Positions 1-10,236 of a stretch of DNA of 64,000 nt are shown in pieces. The stretch comes from Mantis religiosa (lineage: Eukaryota > Arthropoda > Insecta > Mantodea > Mantidae). The notes under the pieces were generated by a model. It saw nothing but the letters and a program-made list of their open reading frames with translations, did no database searches and was not told the origin of the DNA. A program made the translations under genes and the position numbers. Numbering within the stretch: the stretch's first letter is position 1; every line of letters begins with the position of its first letter. The DNA lies in assembly GCA_030765055.1 (NCBI GenBank), contig CM060955.1, forward strand, positions 102,102,201-102,166,200, written 5' to 3'.

Positions 1-29
1 AGGTTTGTGAACATTTGAGGGCAGCATGT

Positions 30-60
<31 letters not shown>
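30..60. repeat. Poly(A) run of 31 bases
   Basis: An uninterrupted run of adenines follows a short unique stretch. It could be the tail of a retroposon whose body lies to the left of the window, but too little of the left flank is present to say. Confidence 0.8.
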
Positions 61-62
<2 letters not shown>

Positions 63-2385
63 TGCGTCGACTCCCAGAGGCAGAAAGAACAGCTCAGTTG
101 CTTGAATGTAGATCTAGGAGTAAGATAAGAAAAAGAAAAGATAAGCAAAAACCTAGCTGAGCAGGAGTTTGGAGCAGAAATGTTCTGATATTATGTATAA
201 TTTAAAACGAATGGTGCTTAATCTTTGAGCGTGATTTCCCCAAAACTTGATTTTTCATATTTTAGGTGCATGTTTCTCAAAAACTGTAAAACGTATTGAT
301 ACAAAATTTTAATGCTTATTTTTTAATGTTCCCTGAACACACTGATCCAACTTTTATATTCATATGATTTATAAAATGGAGGGTAAATAAAATTCGGTTC
401 TTAAAAATATTATCTTTTTTAACACAACTAAATAAATTTTCATGTGAATAGTATAAATTATGTATGCTTTCTATTTATTTTAGATAATAAAACTGTGTCT
501 TACGTTATTTTGGAAAAATATTGGTGCCTATAGCTCTAAATTCCTACAAGGATACTGGACTTAAATCATAGGGTGTAATACTTTTTTTAGGATACACAGA
601 GTACCTTATACCCCTTTTACAAGAAAAGTTATGAAATTAATGTAAATATTATACAGTCATTAAATGCACACATCCTTATACTATATTCATACCAAATGTC
701 AATTTCTTGCAATGTTTAGTGTTTTGTATATTTATATTTCAATATTGTTTAAAACTAGCCCTGTCTGGGTAAAAGTAACCTCCCAGTGCCCTTAAATACT
801 TTGAAAATTCTCTATAATAATATAACCTGTTTAACGCCTCAAACTGATATTCTGCTGCTATCAGATTGGCTCGGTTACCAAGATAAAGGTGAACTTGGAG
901 CTTTAATTTGCCTGCCTGTGCTATTACTGCACTGCACTTAGTTAAGGACAGTGACAGGGTTTTAATCACTTGCTGGTTGCAAGAATACAGCCTAAACTGG
1001 AGCCATATTGCATAATTACATTGGTTAAATGTTTACGGATATCACTTAAGAGCTATGCTTTTAGAGCATGCGTTTCCTAGATTTTACTCTCCAAATAGGA
1101 GAGCAATGCTAGAGAATGCGCGAAATTACAGTCAATGTGCGTATTAACACAATAGAATATGTGGAGTTTGGTTCCGAAAGAGGATTGGTTGCTTATTCGT
1201 GATCACTGGGATCGATTTTAGCATATCAGTTATTTTCCTTTCCCTCATTCGTATCATATCATTGCTTCGGTGCTTAAGAACAATAATGATTGATCTATTC
1301 GACAGTACGATTGCAGTTATGACAAATGTTGAATGATGATGTAAGTGTATAATTTTTTTATAAATGGGGGGTGCAAAATATGGTAAACCTAAATTTACTA
1401 GGTAGCTATTGATTCTATGTGTTACGTAAACTATCTGTCTCTGCACACACTTAGCTTCGGCTTTGCGGGGCTTCAACAAAATAATGTGATGGGTGATGGT
1501 ATTTATTTTATATTGGTTCATTATTATGACTGGAAACACACACTTCATCCTCGAGTAATGTCAAATACGTAGAAGAGAATGTCTTGTGCAATAATCATTT
1601 GTAATACTTGTCGGAGTTGAGCAAAATTCAGATGATGATTAAATCGCATTTCTCTGGAGACTAATTTTTGTGGAAGTATATATTTCATTTATATGTACCG
1701 CTGGCGTGTTTTAATGCATCACTAAACAATATGTTCGCTAATCACAATTACATTTCCATGAGAGCGATAGCCATTATCATTATGGGCTTTGCTATGTTGT
1801 AATCTGTTTTTGTAACATAATAATGTAGAACTATGGAGGCGAAAAGTAACTAAGTTATATAGTTGGTATTACAGAATTTGAGGTCATAGACAATTCTTAA
1901 GCCAATCAGATAATTATACACTAGAATGCCTTTCAAAAGCTACCTGGGAGGCTTTTAAAGTCTTAAAAAAATTTCGAAACTATAAACATGATGTGGCAAC
2001 AATTCAGTGTTCTTAGCTCCAAGTCCTAAATCCCGATACAGCTATTTATTTTTTGTACACTTTATTCTCTCCCTCTCCTTCACACTCCGAGAAATATTGT
2101 AATATTATCACAAGTGTAAATTTTCTCCACAGGATTTAATCTTATTTTTCCGTTGGTTCTGGTCAGTGTGGTATTCTTCTATTAAACTTCAGCGAAAAGG
2201 AAGGGTGCTGAGTAACCGGTAAAAGGAAACTCCAACCTATTTAGAACAGAGTGATAACAAATTAGGGTAAGGCCCACAAATTTCCATTCAAACTTTAGCT
2301 ATCAATAACTGAAAAACCTTGCTTCTGGGCTGCCTTATTTTGTTACGTGAAGCAGTGAATTAACACAAACAGATAAGAAAGGTTA
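61..2385. other. No gene seen
   Basis: AT-rich sequence without a recognisable protein, RNA gene or repeat family. A minus-strand open frame at 1144-1548 has low-complexity, isoleucine-rich composition and no domain signature, so I did not call it. Confidence 0.6.
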
Positions 2386-2466
2386 GATCCAGACTTAAAA
2401 GTTCATTGCCATAGCCGGGATTTGAACCACGGATCTTCTGCTCTCCGTCCAGCCACTGTAAATGGA
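2386..2466 (-). repeat. SINE-A tRNA-like head, partial
   Basis: The complement carries the B-box GGTTCAAATCCC and the flanking GGCTATGG typical of the SINE-A family in this window. The A-box side is cut off. It faces the next SINE-A piece head to head, so the two form an inverted repeat of about 45 bp per arm. Confidence 0.7.
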
Positions 2467-2576
2467 GTTCTAGTCGCAGAACAGAAGATCTGTGGTTCAA
2501 AACCCGGCTATGGTACTGAATTTTTCAGTCTGGCTCTACTCTTTCATAATGTGTCCTGCACACGGCTAGTGTGAAA
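2467..2576 (+). repeat. SINE-A copy, left part
   Basis: The B-box region and tail of a SINE-A element read on the plus strand. The tail ends in GGCTAGTGTGAAA (2564-2576), which is repeated exactly at 3078-3090. The element is therefore interrupted by the 501-bp insertion that follows and resumes at 3078. Confidence 0.75.
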
Positions 2577-3077
2577 ATTAAATTAAATGCGAGGATCTAC
2601 TCCCATTAGTCCTGGCCCCGTAGGACCTGAACCCGGGCCTCTCAGGTATATTTACCATAGGACAGACCCTATTTTATAAGCTGCCCCTCCCCGCCTGCAC
2701 ACGGCAGACAGGACGGAAGTGAATACGCCACTTACGCGCCAGCCCTTGATGAACCATCCAGCAAAAAACCTTGGTAGGGCCGCCAGTGTCTAGCTCACCA
2801 GCTACTAGCTCTGCAGGCTAGTTCCCGGGACTTATGAGGTAGCCCTCTACCCCCTCCGGGCGGCCGGTAGCCTGGCCAGAGGTACCCAATTGCCCATGGG
2901 TGACGGGAACACACTGCCCCCTCGAGTCCAACCCAATCCGAACAGCTCCCATTCGGGAGGGGCTCAGCATGTTCGGCCCGAGGTTCCTCTAGTAACGTCA
3001 GAGGTACCACGAGTGCTAGGGGTCTGCAGCGCCCGCACTTTGGCAGCTGAAAGGGACGCATCCCTTCCCCTACGGGG
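2577..3077 (-). mobile_element. GC-rich retroposon-like insertion with 13-bp target duplication
   Basis: This 501-bp segment is much richer in GC than its surroundings. It sits between two exact copies of GGCTAGTGTGAAA inside a SINE-A tail; paralogous SINE-A tails near 3397 and 43852 run straight through this point. On the minus strand it ends in an ATTTAATTTAAT-type tail and carries a degenerate B-box (GGGTTCAGGTCC), which fits a retroposon inserted by LINE machinery. An 88-codon open frame (2795-3061, minus) lies within it but shows no domain I recognise and is probably a by-product of the GC content. The family is unknown to me. Confidence 0.65.
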
Positions 3078-3428
3078 GGCTAGTGTGAAAGAACAATTAA
3101 ATTCCATTAATTTTACCTAATAGTGGTCCGAACTATAAAGCCCGGACCTTAAAGTACTTACAGCATCGTAAGTCGCCATTAAGGTAGTTGTCTAATGTGT
3201 CTATGAGAACTTCTAGTGGTTTATCGGAAAAGTCACGAGCCAGTGGGAGAGTTTAATGTCATGTTGGCACGTTGGCCATGGTAGCTCAATGGTATAGAGC
3301 GGCTGGACGGAGAGCAGAAGGTCCGTGGTTCAAATCCCGGCTATGGAATTGAATTTTTCAGTCTGTCTCTACCCTTTCATAGTGCGTCCTACGCACGGCT
3401 AGCGTGAAAGAGCAATAAATTTCCACAA
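3078..3428 (+). repeat. SINE-A, rest of interrupted copy plus a full tRNA-like head
   Basis: The interrupted SINE-A tail resumes here and runs through a spacer of about 185 bp into a second tRNA-like head: A-box TAGCTCAATGGT at 3282-3293 and B-box GGTTCAAATCCC at 3327-3338, followed by another tail. Head-tail-spacer-head order is also seen at 43570-43917, so the family seems to be a tandem or dimeric unit of about 340 bp. The head is not a functional tRNA: the T-stem is mismatched and the sequence is repeated in the window. Confidence 0.8.
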
Positions 3429-4307
<879 letters not shown>

Positions 4308-4358
4308 TGCGCGCATGCAAACCCCAATTTTCTTTTTATATTCAGGTGGATCCAATAA

Positions 4359-4379
4359 ATATATATATATATATATATA
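4359..4379. repeat. (AT)n microsatellite
   Basis: About ten AT repeats shortly downstream of the CA tract. Confidence 0.9.
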
Positions 4380-4807
4380 ATATCCTATGAAATATCTAAT
4401 TTTTGGTTGAAATGATCTACCAGGTGGTCCAACTGCCCCGCCCCTCACGTAAGCAGATATCTCTTCGTGCGTTGATACGTTTGCAGAGCGGGAAATTCCG
4501 GATTATCGTGCGACTATAAAGAGTGATTAAATTCTATGAACTGCTTCTTGTCGTTCGAAGCAGAAACAAGTCCAATCTTGCCATTCTTGTGCGTTTAACT
4601 GGAACTGTCCCGTTTTTATGTAACATGAAGCGATATTTGCTTACCTGAAAGACAAAGCAGTTGGGCCACCTGGCCTCTCCCGTAGTTACCTTACGCAATT
4701 CAGAAGAAAATAACTGACTTTACGAAGCATATGTTAATCAGCAGTGCACTAAGATGTTACTTTCTCCATCACGTCTGTGGTCCGTAGATATAAATCAGGT
4801 CCCTTTA
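4380..4807. other. No gene seen
   Basis: Unassigned sequence between the AT microsatellite and a SINE-B copy; nothing recognised. Confidence 0.5.
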
Positions 4808-5018
4808 GGCTCGCCTCGGCAGCGTAGATGGTAGCGACTCTGCCTCACATTGAAGAGGTCCCGAGGCAGGGAATATCGGTCAGGGCGAGTTACCCGGGTA
4901 AGGTCTTCTCCGGAGTTTTACTCTAAGCTGTATGTACCCTGGGCTCATTTGAACATCATTTCTCGCATTCTATTCATCACCGATATGACAACGTTGGAGA
5001 ACGTAAATTGTAAAAAAG
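4808..5018 (+). repeat. SINE-B copy 1
   Basis: A tRNA-derived SINE. The head contains CGCCTCGGCAGCGTAGATGG (A-box side) and a damaged B-box (GTCCCGAGGCAGGGAATATC). The body carries the family marks GAGTTACCCGG and CATTTGAACATCATTTC, and it ends in GAACGTAAATTGTAAAAAA. Eight copies of the family occur in the window. Confidence 0.85.
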
Positions 5019-5446
5019 GTGCCTTTAAAACGCGCAAAATGTGAAATATATGTTTTTTGTATGGAATGAGTCTTTTCCGAGGTATACCTTGTTTAAATAA
5101 GTTATGTATACCTACTTATACTTTTGTCAAACAGGAATTCGATAATCGTTATTTTGTCCTTGGCAATTAAAATAAATTAAATTAACAATTCTCATAAAGC
5201 TTACATAATCTACCAGAATCTACACGAAAACCAACAGTTTCATAATTTCTGCTAATGTTTATCTCAATTAATATGAAATAGATAAAACAATAAGTGTTTG
5301 CAAGGATAGCTTTCAGAAAAGCAGTGAAAGTCACGTGAGTGTATCAGATTTTTATGCATTTGGAGTATTCTTGTAAACCTGATTGATATTGTTAAGAGAC
5401 AGGGTATATATTAAAATAAGACCTGAAGCTTTCCTGGCGACGAGTA
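5019..5446. other. No gene seen
   Basis: AT-rich unassigned sequence between SINE-B copy 1 and the Penelope-like relic. Confidence 0.5.
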
Positions 5447-5579
5447 CGCTCATTTTCTTCTCGGGAAGCCAGCCAGGTGAAAAGATGATTAGATTTCAAC
5501 GGTTCGGGAGCCTACATCTCTCTCATCAGGATATTTATAAAATGTTATAACCACAAATGAAATACTGGATATAACGCAT

Positions 5580-6130
5580 CTATAAACAAATACAAAACAC
5601 TATCAAAATTCGCATGACTGAACAAAAGACTGTTTTCAGTAAATTAAATGCCAGGTCAGGAGATGGCGTGTGTATAGAAAATTGTGTCAAAGAAACGTAA
5701 CTACTTAACTTGATTATCAAGCTGTATTGATATTTGCTTCTTAAATCGACGGATTCCATTTTTAAGGTGGGTTCCCAAGAGGAGTTGAACTGAAATCCAG
5801 CATCACGATTAAGCGTACTCCTTTCAGAGGAAATCGCCAGAGCCTCCGTAATTCTCCGCTCCCAGTAGCTGTTGCATTTTGCCAAGATATTCGTCTCCCG
5901 AAAATTGGCTCTATGGTCGTTATCAAAACAATGTTCTGCCAGACCAGACTTCTCAGGTTGCATTAAACGAATGCTCCGTTCATGTTCGATTATTCTGGTA
6001 GCGATGGTCCTTCCGGTTTGTCCTATATACGGTGTCCCACATTCACAGGAATGCGGTACACTCCCGGAACTTTGAAGTCCAGTTTGTCTTTCACTCGTCT
6101 CAACAGATGTTTAATCTTCGGAGCTGAACC
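5580..6130 (-). pseudogene. GIY-YIG endonuclease domain of Penelope-like element
   Basis: Reading leftward, the first frame gives KHLLRRVKDKLDFKVPGVYR. After a one-base frameshift near 6050 the next frame continues with the YIG half (PYIGQTGRT), the conserved TRIIEH, then QPEKSGLAEHCFDNDHRANF and a segment ending near NSSWEPTLK. GVY, YIG, the following arginine and the histidine pair are the expected order for a GIY-YIG nuclease, which nicks target DNA to prime reverse transcription in Penelope-like elements. The frameshift between GVY and YIG and the missing reverse transcriptase mean it cannot be active. Confidence 0.8.
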
Positions 6131-6158
6131 TGGCTGGCTGCCCGAGAAGAAAGTGGGG
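6125..6158 (+). repeat. Inverted copy of the Penelope 3' end
   Basis: ACCTGGCTGGCTGCCCGAGA, followed by AGAAAGTG, matches the sense-strand 3' end of the same relic (complement of about 5447-5480) at about 26 of 28 positions, but in opposite orientation. It therefore forms an inverted terminal arm at the 5' edge of this truncated copy. Confidence 0.75.
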
Positions 6159-6189
6159 GTATATATTATTTTGTTTATTTTATATAACA

Positions 6190-6290
6190 CGGAAAGCCGG
6201 GGTAGCTCATTGGTTTCGTTCACAATACTCTTGCTGAAGATCCATGGTCCAATTTTCGGTTTCCTAATGGATACAGTTTAGTTAACCCTA
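6190..6290 (+). repeat. Degenerate tRNA-like SINE head
   Basis: An A-box-like GGGGTAGCTCATTGGT is followed about 40 bases later by a decayed B-box (GATCCATGGTCCAATTTTCG). It resembles the other tRNA-derived heads in the window but is too decayed to assign to a family, and the acceptor stem does not pair. Confidence 0.45.
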
Positions 6291-6869
6291 TCCAAGGTGT
6301 TACTTCTGATAAGCTCATGTGAAGTATTTCCAAGCCCCACTATCCTTTAAACACCACGGGAAAAGATGGTCTTATTCTTCTTCCTTCTCTGCAGGCTCCA
6401 ACCTATGTATGAGGCTCAAGGTGCACACAATGTATCGCTAGATGTGTTATCCTGAAGATAATAAACCACAAGTAGATAGAATTAGGTAAGAATATTTCAG
6501 TGTTAAAGTGCAAATGAATTATGCGTAGAATGAACACCCTGCTGTTGCAGGGTCATAAGTTTAAAGCGTAATTAACGAACTGTACTGCGATACTTTATAC
6601 AATATATTATGTTTAATATCCATATCCATTATAAATCACAACGAATGAGCCTGGAGGGAGCGACAAGACAGTTCTCTATCTTTTAGATTTATTTAGTTTC
6701 TCTAGTGCATCATAGTCGAGTGAAAAAGAGATGCATTCCACAAGCAAAGAGCTAATGTAAATTGAAATATTAGGAGCAGTGTTTCTCAAAGAGTATAATG
6801 CGGCACATTTTGGTGCTTCGAGACTTCATTATTGAAAAATCAGTAGCAGTATAACATAGCAGAAAAATT
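6291..6869. other. No gene seen
   Basis: Unassigned AT-rich sequence up to the left edge of the mariner relic. Confidence 0.5.
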
Positions 6870-7930
6870 TGCAATGTTTACAGACAAAGTGCGATGAGTG
6901 ATACAATGGTGAGAAGTTGGACCGGACAGTTCAGTGAAGGACATAGTGAAGTGCACGATGAAGAACGAAGTGGGCGCCCATCTTTGGTTACAGATGAACT
7001 GGTTTACGCGATTGATGACAAGATCCAGGAAACCGCAAGTTTACAATTAGTGCTCTCGCTATGAAACTTCCCCAAATCTCACGATCACTAGTTTATGCAA
7101 TTGTTACCAAAAAACTGAAATTTCGTAAACTTTGCTCACGTTGGGTGCCAAAGATTCTTACTGAGCAACTCAAAACAAAACGGATGGGCAGTGCACTTCA
7201 GGTTTTGACCCGTTATGATGAAGGCGGTGAAGAATTTCTGACACAGTCACAGGAGATGAAACTTGAGTTTCTTACGACACCCCGGAAAGTAATCGTCAAT
7301 CAATGGAATGGAGGCACACCTCATCCCCAGCAAAGGTTAAGCCGAAACAAATCTTGATACCTCGAAAAATGATGTGCACAGTGTTCCGAGACAGGAAAGA
7401 CATCTTACTCATTGATTTCTTACCGCGTGGTTCAGCAATGAAAGCAGGTGTTTATTGCGAGGCACTTAGGAAATTTCGCCGCGCAATACAGAATAAGCGG
7501 CGAGGAATGCTGTCAAAAGGTGCCGTGTTTCTTCACGACAACGCACGATCACACACTGCAAATGCGACGAAAGCATCCTACAGGGATTTGGCTGGGAGGT
7601 GTTTGACCACTCCTCGTATAGCCCTGACCTCGGTCCTAGTGACTTTCGCCTGATTTTGCATCTCAAATATTTCCTTGGCGGTCAACACTTCAACAATGAC
7701 GAAGAGTTGAAAGAAAATGTTTCCAACTGGTTGAAGACACAGGCGGCAAGCTTCTACGAAGAAGGTACACAAAAACTTGTGTCTCACTATAAAAATACCT
7801 GCTAAATTTCGGCAGTTATGTGGAAAACTGGTTTAAGAGTTGTAGAATTTTGTACCATAAATAATTTTTCTGTATTTGTACACAATTTAATTTTATTACC
7901 AAACAGAACTTACTCTCTGGACGAACCTCG
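6870..7930 (+). mobile_element. mariner family M1, 5'-truncated copy
   Basis: A mariner relic missing its left terminal repeat and first codons. The right end reads GAACTTACTCTCTGGACG followed by AACCTCG and then a TA. Its complement matches the left end of the sister copy at 21986 (GTCCAGAAAGTAAGTTCTG), which fixes the terminal repeat. The left edge is approximate. Confidence 0.85.
6893..7805 (+). pseudogene. mariner transposase (DD34D), inactivated
   Basis: In order along three frames: a helix-turn-helix segment with HDEERSGRPSLVTDELV (from 6893), RKLCSRWVPKILTEQLKTKR (about 7118), the first catalytic motif TVTGDET (aspartate at 7255-7257) followed by a TGA stop where the conserved tryptophan belongs (7264-7266), then MEWRHTSSPAK (7303), HDNARSH (second aspartate at 7537-7539), a frameshift near 7590, and SPDLGPSDF with the third aspartate. 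The family is a cut-and-paste transposase that inserts at TA. The early frameshift near 7050, the stop in the first motif and the late frameshift make this copy dead. Confidence 0.9.
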
Positions 7931-8916
7931 TAGTACCTCACTACTGTCCGTCCGTCCATCTTTCCGAGAAGCTGACTGGCTGAATAAAGCCAAAAGGCTT
8001 TTGCTGCGTGCCCACCCGTTTAGTGTTTTACCACAGATAGTGTTTTCTATTTCGGGATAATGTAGGTTGGGTTGTGGATACTTAGGAAGAATTTTATGTC
8101 CTTCGGAGTGTAGGGAATGATGCAAAACCTTGTGCACACTGGTATTCCATTTCGTAAGTTTTATTAAATTAAACATTTTGATGCCAAACAGCTTAGAAGA
8201 ACTGTAAGGATTACCTCCTGGGTTATCTCTGGAGCCCGCAAGCCAAGCGGGGTACCCGGAAAGATTTGAACCGGCGTCTAGTGGGATCATAATCTCCCAA
8301 TATCCCACCACGAGTTTTTATGAGTTTGTAAACTTGCGTAAAATTTTGATGCCCGACGCTAAATTTCATCCTCCATGTAAGGAAGTCCCGAGGCTTCGTG
8401 AAACAACCTGGTAGGGAAAGAGCGACCCACAGAATAGATGGACCAAACCTCTATTCTGTGCACGTTGAGCTCACTACAGTAGAATTAATATTAAATAAAT
8501 ACTATAGCATTTCAAGTCGCATAAACATAAAGAACATGCATTCACTGATGATGAGTGTAAGGTGCACGCGTACTTGTATGTACAGCTAGAGTTCCCTCCT
8601 TGTAATTCCCAGTAGGAAGAATCCAAAACTATCTTGTTGCGTCTCGAAGGCTTTCCCAAAATTCACGTTTCTGTGAGCTTCCTTTAAGAATATGATCTAG
8701 ATCTATCCCTTTAAAATTACTGTTATTAAACAATTTTATGGTAAAATTATTAAATAATGGATGAAAAGAGTACTTTTTTCAGGAGCTCTACATATGAAAT
8801 TGTAATGACATAATACAACTAATATGTATAGGTACACCCACAAGAACAACTCAAGATCTTATTGGTTAGTGCTCCACAAAGTGCATCTAAAATGATTGAT
8901 TGGGAAAGGAAACAAC
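7931..8916. other. No gene seen
   Basis: A minus-strand open frame (7910-8311) overlaps the mariner end and has no recognised domain. A stretch around 8255-8305 has a B-box-like GGTTCAAATCTTTCC on the minus strand but no A-box or cloverleaf that I could pair. Confidence 0.5.
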
Positions 8917-9147
8917 CCGCCTCGGTAGCACAGATTGTAGAGTGTCTGCCTCACCTTCAAGAGATCCCGAGTTCAAATATCGGTCAGGGTGAGTTACTTG
9001 GATAAGGTTTTTCTGGCGTTTTCCCTTATCCTAAAAGACGAATGTCAGGTAACTCTAAGCCCCATGGATCCCGGACCAATTTGAGCATCGTTTCGTCCAT
9101 TTCATGCATCGTCCGATATGAGGACGAAAATTACAACAACAAAAAAA
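8917..9147 (+). repeat. SINE-B copy 2
   Basis: A nearly complete SINE-B: head CGCCTCGGTAGCACAGATTG, B-box side CCCGAGTTCAAATATCGGTC, body with GTCAGGTAACTCTAAG, and a tail ending AATTACAACAACAAAAAAA. The CAA-rich 3' tail is the family's usual ending. Confidence 0.9.
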
Positions 9148-9779
9148 TGAATTACGGACGTGAAATGTTTCTGGCACAAATTTGTTAGTTGTGAGGACTG
9201 AGAAAAATCAATCAGGGAGGACGGACCTGTTGTGATTTCAAACCGTTCTCGAGTCTGTGTCTTAATGAACTCGGCCACAATGTAGGTATTACAACTTTGG
9301 TTTCATTACTTTGAAAAACTTTATAAATAGGTATACTGCCAAAATGTTGTTGATATATTGTACTTTTGTTTCCTACTATGAAATTCTCTTTGTTCTATTG
9401 TCTTATTGTATTCAGTAAGCAATAACAAGCGAAGACTATCTGGCTGGAAACAGCAGCAAAGCAAGGCGTGCACCAAAAGGCTATAAATGTTGCGCATTAC
9501 TTAATGGTGCTGTATTTTTATGATAGCAACTTGCACTTGAATGAAATAAGGCACTATATTTTGCGCTTTTTATTGTTAGATATTATTGTCTCAGAGTTTG
9601 TGTTTCCTGAAAGTGCCATAAATCTCTGGGTATGAAAATACGAAAGACGACGCATGCGTGGTAGTGATGAACTTGAGAGCCTCACGCCAAGTAGGCTGCA
9701 ACAATGGTGCCACCTTATATAGATGTCGGAGTACGTCATCCTCTGCAGGAACAAGCAATAACATTAGTCTGCCTGGCAG
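9148..9779. other. No gene seen
   Basis: Unassigned sequence. A minus-strand open frame at 9554-9754 shows no domain. Confidence 0.5.
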
Positions 9780-10095
9780 TTAACCACCATTGTTAGGAAG
9801 TCATGGTCTCTGTGAAAGGGTTTTGTGTAATTTATAACGAATTGCCGGCAGTTTCCTTTTGATTGTGTCAAGAAGCGGCGCTGAAATATTGCCAGCGCTA
9901 TGTGTACACACTTCGCTCTATATAGGGCACGTATGTAGTAGCAGACTGCCAGCGTTCGTCAACTGCACGTCTACCAAAACACGACATTTCACATTTCGGT
10001 AACACACTTCATTATCTGTTCCCCAGAAGCGCTTGTGTTGAAATAAACAGCGTGTTAAATTAAATCTCTACATGTTCTGAAACTAAGTTTTTAGT
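9780..10095 (+). promoter_or_regulatory. TATA box and close AATAAA, possible solo LTR
   Basis: TATATAG at 9919-9925 lies in a locally GC-richer stretch and is followed 117 bases later by AATAAA (10042-10047) with no open frame between them. A promoter so close to a polyadenylation signal is the layout of an LTR. I did not find a second copy or a target duplication, so the borders are guesses and a host promoter remains possible. Confidence 0.3.
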
Positions 10096-10236
10096 TTCCC
10101 TACTACTTAGTTGTAATAAACTGTAGTAACATTCCATTTCATTTAAAATTCAATATCAAGATTCATCGATAATATTAATAAAGGAAAGGTAAGGTTAGTG
10201 CTACAAGTAGTTATTAAATTACATTAATTAACTTTA

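Larger units (their letters stand above)
5447..6165 (-). mobile_element. Penelope-like element, 5'-truncated copy 1
   Basis: On the minus strand this relic holds the C-terminal GIY-YIG endonuclease of a Penelope-like retroelement and about 130 bp of 3' untranslated sequence ending near 5447. The same 3' sequence recurs on the plus strand at 21729-22762, which supports the boundary. The upstream reverse transcriptase is missing. The 5' edge consists of an inverted copy of the element's own 3' end (6125-6158). That kind of scrambled 5' junction is known for Penelope-like elements in general; the assignment here rests on the endonuclease motifs. Confidence 0.8.

Noticed and set aside
1144..1548. 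134-codon frame (minus)
   Set aside because: Isoleucine- and histidine-rich translation of AT-rich DNA without motifs or homology that I recognise.
2795..3061. 88-codon frame in GC-rich DNA (minus)
   Set aside because: It is inside the retroposon at 2577-3077, has no domain, and overlaps a second frame on the plus strand.
3271..3345. tRNA gene candidate with good A- and B-boxes
   Set aside because: The T-stem does not pair, and the same sequence with the same tail recurs at 2400, 2490, 43610 and 44000, so it is a SINE head.
7910..8311. 133-codon frame (minus)
   Set aside because: It overlaps the mariner end on the opposite strand and has no recognisable domain.
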